Assembly (NCBI GenBank): GCA_000432575.1
Contig: HF996799.1
Span: 54,721 to 118,720 of the forward strand
Source: Clostridium sp. CAG:762
GTDB taxonomy: Bacteria > Bacillota_I > Bacilli_A > RF39 > UBA660
Length of the DNA stretch: 64,000 nucleotides
Direction of reading: 5' to 3'
Translations under genes and position numbers: made by a program
Shown here: positions 59,058 to 64,000 of the stretch, piece after piece
How the letters are laid out: every line of letters starts with the position of its first letter
How positions within the stretch are numbered: the first letter of the stretch is position 1
The notes under the pieces: model-generated
What the model was told of the DNA's origin: nothing
Databases searched by the model: none
What the model saw: only the letters and a program-made list of their open reading frames with translations

Positions 59058-59630
59058 ATGGTTAAATTATATATCGATTTTGATGGTGTAATCAAAAACA
59101 CTATAGCCTACATGTACCAAGAAATGGATAAATTAGGAATCGAGTGGCGAGGAGTACATACTAATTCCAAAGAAGTAGTAGAATATATTAAAAATTTAGA
59201 TTGGGAATATCTTCTTCATAACACTTCATTTATTAATAACAGCATCAAAGCAATTAAAGAAATAATAAACACAGATTTATATGATGTTAAAATTCTCACA
59301 CATATTAATTCCAAAAATGAAGCCATCCAAAAAGAAATCTATTTAAAAAAAGTATTGCCTGAAGTTGAAGTCATTACAGTTCCAAAACAAATAGACAAAG
59401 CCAAGTTCGTTGATGCCATGGGAGCAATCCTAGTAGATGACTACAAAGCAAACCTAAAAATATGGAAACATCACGGAGGTATCCCAATTCATTTTGATGA
59501 AGAAAGATGTGAAAGTGATTACCCAGTTATAAGTTGCTTATTTGAAATAATAGACCTAACATACGACTATGCAAAAAAAACAAAAGAAAAAGAAACTAAA
59601 AATAAAAAACTAGTCAAACAAGAAAGGTAA
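59058..59630 (+). CDS. HAD-superfamily phosphatase (5'-nucleotidase-like)
   Basis: A 190-aa HAD protein. The first block IDFDGVI (Asp7 nucleophile, Asp9 acid) is intact. The third lysine-containing region is near KQIDKAKF, and the fourth block VDDYKANL resembles the NT5C/YorS-type nucleotidases, which end with a substrate-checking segment GIPIHFDE. The C-terminal 20 residues are very basic. Preceded by a long AAAAGGGGGG site. Co-transcribed with mtaD 5 bases downstream; a nucleotide-salvage role is plausible. Confidence 0.7.
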   Translation: MVKLYIDFDGVIKNTIAYMYQEMDKLGIEWRGVHTNSKEVVEYIKNLDWEYLLHNTSFINNSIKAIKEIINTDLYDVKILTHINSKNEAIQKEIYLKKVLPEVEVITVPKQIDKAKFVDAMGAILVDDYKANLKIWKHHGGIPIHFDEERCESDYPVISCLFEIIDLTYDYAKKTKEKETKNKKLVKQER

Positions 59631-59635
59631 CAAAT

Positions 59636-60919
59636 ATGAAAATATGTATTAAAAATGGCACTCTAATATCTATGAATATAAACAAACCAAAGATAGAATA
59701 CAACATGGACATTCTAATTGAAAATACAAAAATTAAATATATAGGGAAAAATATCAAAACAGATAAAAATACCAAAATCATTGAAGCCAAAAACCAAATA
59801 ATTATGCCCGGATTAATTAATACACATGCACATGTACCAATGAGTATCTTTAGAGAAACACTTGAAGGATATACTCTTCAAGACTGGCTAGAAAAGAATA
59901 TTTGGCCAATGGAAGCAAAACTCACCAAAGAAGACATTTATTATGCCTCATACCTATCGTTCATAGAAATGATTAAAACAGGAACCACCACCATAAACGA
60001 TATGTATTTCAAGACAGATGAAATTATCAAAGCCGCTCTTGCAAGTGGCGTAAGATTACAAACGACAAGAACTCTCATGGGCACCACAACAAATAAAGAA
60101 GACCTAAAAAAAATCAATGAATTAGAAAAAATAATTCAAAATAACAAAGAAGACACAATAACCATCAATCTAGGAATTCACGGCTTATATACAACCGAAG
60201 AAAACTACCTAAATGAATGCCTAAAATTTAATGAAAAACACCATCTATCAATACACATACATTTTTGTGAAAATGAAAAAGAAGTAAAAGATATCGAAAA
60301 TATTTATCATAAAAAACCAATTGATATCCTAAAAGACAAATTCAAAGACCAAAAACTCATTTTAGCACACTGTGTCAAACTAAGCAAAGAAGAAATAAAA
60401 GAATTATCGAAACTAAACCCCAGCGTGGCACATTGCCCAGTTAGCAACCTCAAACTTGGATGTGGCATCGCAGACATCACAGAAATGCTAAATAATAACA
60501 TAAATGTATCATTAGGAACAGATGGACAAGGAAGTGGTAGCAACTTAGATTTATTTGAAACCATGAAACTAACTACCCTTCTTCAAAAAGGCATCAATGA
60601 AAATCCTAAATTATTAGAATCCTATGATGTACTAAAAATGGCTACTATAAATGGAGCCAAAGCTCTTGGCCTAGAAAAACAAATTGGTAGCATTGAAATA
60701 GGAAAACAAGCCGACATTATTATAATCGATATAAATGATATTAAAATCAAGCCTGTAAATGACCTCCTTGCCGAAATCGTCTACAACACCAAATCTAACA
60801 ATGTCATAACAACCATCGTAAATGGTAATATCCTAATGGAAAATCATAAATTATCAAACGACAAAGAAAAAGAAATAACCCAAAAATGCAACCAAATAAT
60901 CGCAAAAATCAGCAATTAA
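59636..60919 (+). CDS. mtaD: 5-methylthioadenosine/S-adenosylhomocysteine deaminase-like amidohydrolase
   Basis: A 427-aa amidohydrolase of the MtaD/SsnA/TrzA type, deaminating adenosine-like products of SAM metabolism. Metal ligands: NTHAHVPMS (HxH), the helix GIHGLYTTEE, HIHFCENE, LAHCVKL and the aspartate in LGTDGQGSGSNLD. CPVSNLKLGCGIA is the substrate loop, with Cys where relatives have Ser. It ends in the beta-sandwich domain carrying GKQADIIIID. 5 bases after the HAD gene. A role in MTA/SAH recycling is likely; other purine-like substrates cannot be excluded. Confidence 0.85.
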   Translation: MKICIKNGTLISMNINKPKIEYNMDILIENTKIKYIGKNIKTDKNTKIIEAKNQIIMPGLINTHAHVPMSIFRETLEGYTLQDWLEKNIWPMEAKLTKEDIYYASYLSFIEMIKTGTTTINDMYFKTDEIIKAALASGVRLQTTRTLMGTTTNKEDLKKINELEKIIQNNKEDTITINLGIHGLYTTEENYLNECLKFNEKHHLSIHIHFCENEKEVKDIENIYHKKPIDILKDKFKDQKLILAHCVKLSKEEIKELSKLNPSVAHCPVSNLKLGCGIADITEMLNNNINVSLGTDGQGSGSNLDLFETMKLTTLLQKGINENPKLLESYDVLKMATINGAKALGLEKQIGSIEIGKQADIIIIDINDIKIKPVNDLLAEIVYNTKSNNVITTIVNGNILMENHKLSNDKEKEITQKCNQIIAKISN

Positions 60920-60943
60920 TTAAACAAGAATTGAGAGGTTAGT

Positions 60944-61774
60944 ATGAAAGATATTTTGGATATTATAAGTAACTATAATATGGATATATGCGAATTTTTT
61001 AACCAGTATAACAAAAGAAAAAAAGACAACACACTATACTCAAAAGCCGACTACATCCCACAAAACCTAATAAAATTATACTACCTAGATAAATCCCACT
61101 TTGACTTTAAAAAAATAATTGAAGAATTCAAAAAGAAAACCATTTATAATGAAAACAAAATGGAAAATGTAAAAAGCAAATATGAAAAAGAAGGCTTATC
61201 CTTAGTATACGACAAAATAGAAAATGGCTATTTTTCTAATATTAAACACATCGGTATCCTTTTCCTAATCCATCAAACAATGTATTCCAAAATGCCATAT
61301 TCTAATTATGGAGGCAAAATAAGAAACTATAATGCTTTTATAAGTGGTACAGAAGTAGAAACTACAGATTATACTATGGTAGCCACAGAATTAAATGACC
61401 TAAACAAAGACTACATAGAATTAATAGACATGGCCAAACTAATAAGAGAAACATCATCGCCAAACCTAATAATTGATTATATCAATAAATCATTAGAATT
61501 AAAATGTAAAATTATCAAAATCCACCCCTTCAGCGATGGAAATGGGCGTACCTCAAGAGCTATGCTAAATAACCTATTTAAAGAAGTAAATCTACCACCC
61601 GTATATATAACGAAGGGCGAAAAAGACGAATACATAAAAGCCATGAACGAAGCTGTAGTTAATCATAATTATAACAATATATATAAGTTTTACTATTACA
61701 AAATATGTGATTCCATCTATGAACTAGACATCATCAAAAGAAACGAAAACCAAAATGAAGTTAAAAAAAGATAA
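60944..61774 (+). CDS. Fic-domain AMP-transferase with inhibitory helix
   Basis: A 276-aa Fic protein that transfers AMP from ATP to a target hydroxyl. The catalytic loop HPFSDGNGRTSR (194-205) is fully canonical. An N-terminal T-x-x-x-E-N motif (66-71, TIYNEN) fits the (S/T)xxxE(G/N) inhibitory helix, so it is likely a class II, self-inhibited Fic. No antitoxin gene adjoins, which agrees with self-inhibition. Target unknown. GAGAGGTTAGT precedes the ATG. It lies 24 bases after mtaD. Confidence 0.88.
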   Translation: MKDILDIISNYNMDICEFFNQYNKRKKDNTLYSKADYIPQNLIKLYYLDKSHFDFKKIIEEFKKKTIYNENKMENVKSKYEKEGLSLVYDKIENGYFSNIKHIGILFLIHQTMYSKMPYSNYGGKIRNYNAFISGTEVETTDYTMVATELNDLNKDYIELIDMAKLIRETSSPNLIIDYINKSLELKCKIIKIHPFSDGNGRTSRAMLNNLFKEVNLPPVYITKGEKDEYIKAMNEAVVNHNYNNIYKFYYYKICDSIYELDIIKRNENQNEVKKR

Positions 61775-61790
61775 CTTCATTTCTTTTATA
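61753..61790 (+). terminator. terminator after the fic gene
   Basis: AAATGAAGTTA and TAACTTCATTT form a perfect 11-bp stem with an 8-base loop, followed by a short T-rich tail. It overlaps the end of fic. Confidence 0.7.
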
Positions 61791-61804
61791 AAAAAAGCAA
61801 AAAA

Positions 61805-61831
61805 ATAGCACTCTCTATTGACAAGTGCTAA
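61805..61831 (+). promoter_or_regulatory. CIRCE operator (HrcA site)
   Basis: ATAGCACTC, 9 bases, AAGTGCTAA. This differs from TTAGCACTC-n9-GAGTGCTAA only at the outermost left base and the first right base, and overlaps the clpB -35 box, so HrcA repression of clpB is expected. Confidence 0.88.
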
Positions 61832-61845
61832 AAATGTGTTATAAT
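61818..61845 (+). promoter_or_regulatory. sigma-A promoter of clpB
   Basis: TTGACA (61818-61823), 16 bases, TATAAT (61840-61845). It lies inside and just after the CIRCE element. Confidence 0.9.
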
Positions 61846-61878
61846 ATATTATATAGAATTATTAAGGAGGGGATTATA

Positions 61879-63996
61879 ATGTATGAAGAACAAGAAAAAA
61901 TTAATCCATTAGAAAAATATGGTCGTGATATTACCGCGTATGCCAAAGAAGGAAAACTAGATCCTGTCATAGGTCGCGATGAAGAAATTCGTAATATTAC
62001 CCGTATACTATCAAGAAAAACCAAAAATAACCCTGTGCTAATCGGGGAACCAGGCGTAGGTAAAACTGCTATTATAGAAGGACTTGCCGCAAGAATCATC
62101 AAAGGCGATGTTCCAACCAGCCTAAAAGATAAAAGAATTTGGGAACTAGATATGGCTTCCCTAATCGCAGGCGCTAAATATCGTGGAGAATTTGAAGAAA
62201 GATTAAAAGATGTCCTAAACGAAATCAAAAAAAGTGAAGGTGAAATAATCATGTTTATTGATGAAATTCACATGATTGTTGGTTCTGGAAAAGTAGAAGG
62301 AGCAATGGACACTTCAAACATCCTAAAACCAATGCTTGCCCGTGGAGAAATAAAGTGCATCGGGGCAACCACATTAAATGAGTATCGCAAATACATCGAA
62401 AGTGATGGAGCCCTTGAAAGAAGATTTCAAAAAGTTCTTGTAACCGAACCAACAGTAATGGATACAATAACCATCTTAAGAGGTCTAAAAAGCAGATTTG
62501 AAGTTTACCATGGTGTAAACATCACTGATAAAGCCCTAATCGCAGCAGCAACATTATCTAATAGATACATAACTGACAGATACTTACCAGACAAAGCCAT
62601 CGACCTAATTGATGAAGCCTGTGCTACAATCAAAGTCCAAATGGACTCAGTACCAGAAGAAGTCGATAGTCTAACTAGAAAAATCATGAGTCTTGAAATT
62701 GAACGTGAAGCCATAAGAAAAGAAAAAGATGATAACAGCAAAAAGAGATTAGAAGAAATATCAAATCAACTAACAACTTTAAGAGAAAAAGAAACATCAT
62801 TAAGAACAGCATGGGAAAGTGAGAAAAACATAAACGAACTAATTAACAAAAAGAAAAAAGAACTAGATAAAGCCAAGTTTGACTTAGAACTATGTGAAAG
62901 TAAATATGATTTAGAAAATGCTGCACGCCTAAGACACGGTGAAATACCTAAAATAGAAAAAGAACTAGAAGAATTAAATAAAAAAGACGAAAATAAAATA
63001 TTACCAGATATTGTTGATGCCGACCGTGTCGCTGAAGTAGTATCAAAATGGACACATATACCAATTTCAAAATTAGTAAGTGGAGAACGTGAAAAAATAT
63101 TAAATTTAGAGACAAACATGAAAAAAAGAGTTATGGGACAAGATGAAGCAATTAAACTAGTAAGTGAAGCCATAATTCGTTCCAGAAGTGGCATTAAAGA
63201 CGAAAATCGTCCAATAGGCTCATTTATTTTTCTAGGCCCAACAGGTGTAGGTAAAACAGAGGTGGCCAAAACCTTAGCCTATGAACTATTTGACAGTGAA
63301 AAACATATGATAAGAATTGACATGAGTGAGTATATGGAAAGTTTTTCAGTATCAAGATTAATCGGGGCTCCTCCAGGATATGTTGGCTATGATGAAGCAG
63401 GACAACTAACCGAGGCCGTAAGAAGAAATCCTTATAGCATAGTACTATTTGATGAAATAGAAAAAGCCCACCCAGATGTATTCAACATTCTATTGCAAAT
63501 CCTAGACGATGGTAGAATCACTGACAGCCACGGCAAAACAATTGACTTCAAAAATACAATTATCATAATGACATCCAACATTGGTAGCAACTACATCATA
63601 AACAATGATAAAAACACCTACGAACTAGTCATGAAAGAATTAAAAGCAACATTTAAACCAGAATTCTTAAATAGAATCGATGAAATAATTATGTTCAATT
63701 CCTTAACCAAAGAAAACATTTATAAAATATTAGATAAACTAATAAATGACCTAAATAAAAGATTAAGTGCAAGAAATATCAAAATTAGTTTAAGCAACGA
63801 AGCAAGAGATTTCATCGTAGAAAACGGTTATGACCACGATTATGGTGCAAGACCACTCAAAAGATTCCTAACCAAAAATGTTGAAACCCTAATAGCCCGC
63901 GGACTAATCGAAGGCTCCGTCAAAGATAATAGCAACATTGAAATCACTCTAAATAATAGTGCTTTATCAATTAAAACTATTGCCAATAAGCAATAG
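61879..63996 (+). CDS. clpB: ClpB disaggregase without N-terminal domain
   Basis: A 705-aa AAA+ chaperone that, with DnaK, pulls apart protein aggregates. Two ATPase modules: Walker A GEPGVGKT (56-63) and GPTGVGKT (453-460), each with a Walker B (MFIDEIH and VLFDEIE). A middle domain of the ClpB type (about 285-390) lies between, and [12 protein letters not shown] closes the second module. The usual N-terminal domain of about 140 residues is absent: the protein begins with [11 protein letters not shown], where the linker to the first module would be. AAGGAGGGG precedes ATG 61879; an earlier in-frame start overlaps the promoter. The lack of an IGF-type loop argues against ClpC/ClpA. Confidence 0.92.
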   Translation: MYEEQEKINPLEKYGRDITAYAKEGKLDPVIGRDEEIRNITRILSRKTKNNPVLIGEPGVGKTAIIEGLAARIIKGDVPTSLKDKRIWELDMASLIAGAKYRGEFEERLKDVLNEIKKSEGEIIMFIDEIHMIVGSGKVEGAMDTSNILKPMLARGEIKCIGATTLNEYRKYIESDGALERRFQKVLVTEPTVMDTITILRGLKSRFEVYHGVNITDKALIAAATLSNRYITDRYLPDKAIDLIDEACATIKVQMDSVPEEVDSLTRKIMSLEIEREAIRKEKDDNSKKRLEEISNQLTTLREKETSLRTAWESEKNINELINKKKKELDKAKFDLELCESKYDLENAARLRHGEIPKIEKELEELNKKDENKILPDIVDADRVAEVVSKWTHIPISKLVSGEREKILNLETNMKKRVMGQDEAIKLVSEAIIRSRSGIKDENRPIGSFIFLGPTGVGKTEVAKTLAYELFDSEKHMIRIDMSEYMESFSVSRLIGAPPGYVGYDEAGQLTEAVRRNPYSIVLFDEIEKAHPDVFNILLQILDDGRITDSHGKTIDFKNTIIIMTSNIGSNYIINNDKNTYELVMKELKATFKPEFLNRIDEIIMFNSLTKENIYKILDKLINDLNKRLSARNIKISLSNEARDFIVENGYDHDYGARPLKRFLTKNVETLIARGLIEGSVKDNSNIEITLNNSALSIKTIANKQ

Positions 63997-64000
63997 TTTT
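63973..64000 (+). terminator. terminator of clpB (tail cut by window edge)
   Basis: AAAACTATTGC and GCAATAGTTTT form a perfect 11-bp stem with a 6-base loop, overlapping the end of clpB. Confidence 0.75.

Noticed and set aside
61839..62252. Long antisense frame under clpB
   Set aside because: It mirrors the codon pattern of clpB, has no ribosome-binding site and no recognisable protein features. Similar antisense frames under murA, mbl, the Wzt-like gene and cysS were left out for the same reason.
1..64000. Mycoplasma-type code with TGA as tryptophan
   Set aside because: Several genes, such as DUF1146 (stop near 5643), veg and DUF951, end at TGA at the expected family length, and tryptophan is encoded by TGG.
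1..64000. CRISPR array, rRNA operon, intact insertion sequence or prophage
   Set aside because: No regular repeat-spacer pattern, rRNA sequence, transposase or phage structural gene was seen on either strand.

Overview
The window is a dense stretch of chromosome from a low-GC Gram-positive bacterium. The gene set points to an anaerobic, endospore-forming member of the Bacilli with a compact genome, of the Erysipelotrichales/RF39 kind; this placement is inference from gene content and order, not a phylogeny. UGA is a normal stop codon here (for example the DUF1146 gene ends in TGA), so this is not a Mycoplasma-type code. Sporulation genes (spoIID, spoIIQ, spoIIID, yabG, a YdcC/GerS-like lipoprotein gene, a CotD-like coat gene, plus spoVG and veg) indicate a real sporulation programme, and rubrerythrin indicates anaerobic life. 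Many genes use an AGGTGA/GGGTGAT ribosome-binding site a few bases before ATG. In-frame GTG or ATG codons inside or before that site make the longest open frames too long, so many starts were moved downstream.

Layout. 1-4.9 kb: end of a MntP/YtaF-type membrane gene, an unknown membrane-anchored protein, then fbaA-murA-(degenerate SGNH protein)-rpmE, resembling the Bacillus fbaA-murZ-rho-rpmE neighbourhood without rho. 5-8.6 kb: rpiB, DUF1146, spoIID, spoIIQ, spoIIID, mbl, the conserved mother-cell/forespore cluster. 8.7-12.3 kb (minus strand): lemA pair, spoVG, veg, yabG, a PflX-type radical SAM protein. 12.4-15.9 kb: DUF951, AbgT transporter, ychF, DUF308. 16-24 kb (mostly minus): small unknowns, sporulation lipoprotein, cdaR/cdaA, CotD-like, ffh, a tRNA-Gly, rubrerythrin, miaA. 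24-32 kb: a decayed Xre regulator, gltX, cysS, a YugP peptidase, cold-shock protein, an ABC-F ATPase and rpsF-ssb-rpsR behind an S6:S18-type leader.

32.2-38.9 kb is a five-gene envelope operon: a membrane-anchored CotH-type kinase with three lamin-tail domains, a VTC-type polyphosphate polymerase domain protein, a DUF4956 membrane protein, a tandem-repeat DUF6273-like surface protein and a phosphodiester glycosidase. It is the best candidate for a little-described system. 38.9-41.5 kb is a small accessory island: an AbiE toxin-antitoxin pair with a symmetric operator, a truncated third gene and a truncated integrase fused tail to tail. 41.5-54.5 kb is a surface polysaccharide locus: glycosyltransferases, a Wzm/Wzt ABC exporter, a GtrB/GtrA/GT-C-like set in which GtrA is frameshifted and the GT-C-like gene is followed by the tail of a second copy, Alg14/Alg13-like subunits and galE.

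54.6-64 kb: recA with a LexA-like palindrome upstream, an aminotransferase/ATP-grasp pair of unknown product, then a thioredoxin-fold-like membrane protein, a HAD phosphatase, mtaD, a Fic AMP-transferase with its inhibitory motif, and an N-domain-less ClpB behind a CIRCE operator. No CRISPR array, rRNA, intact insertion sequence or prophage was seen.
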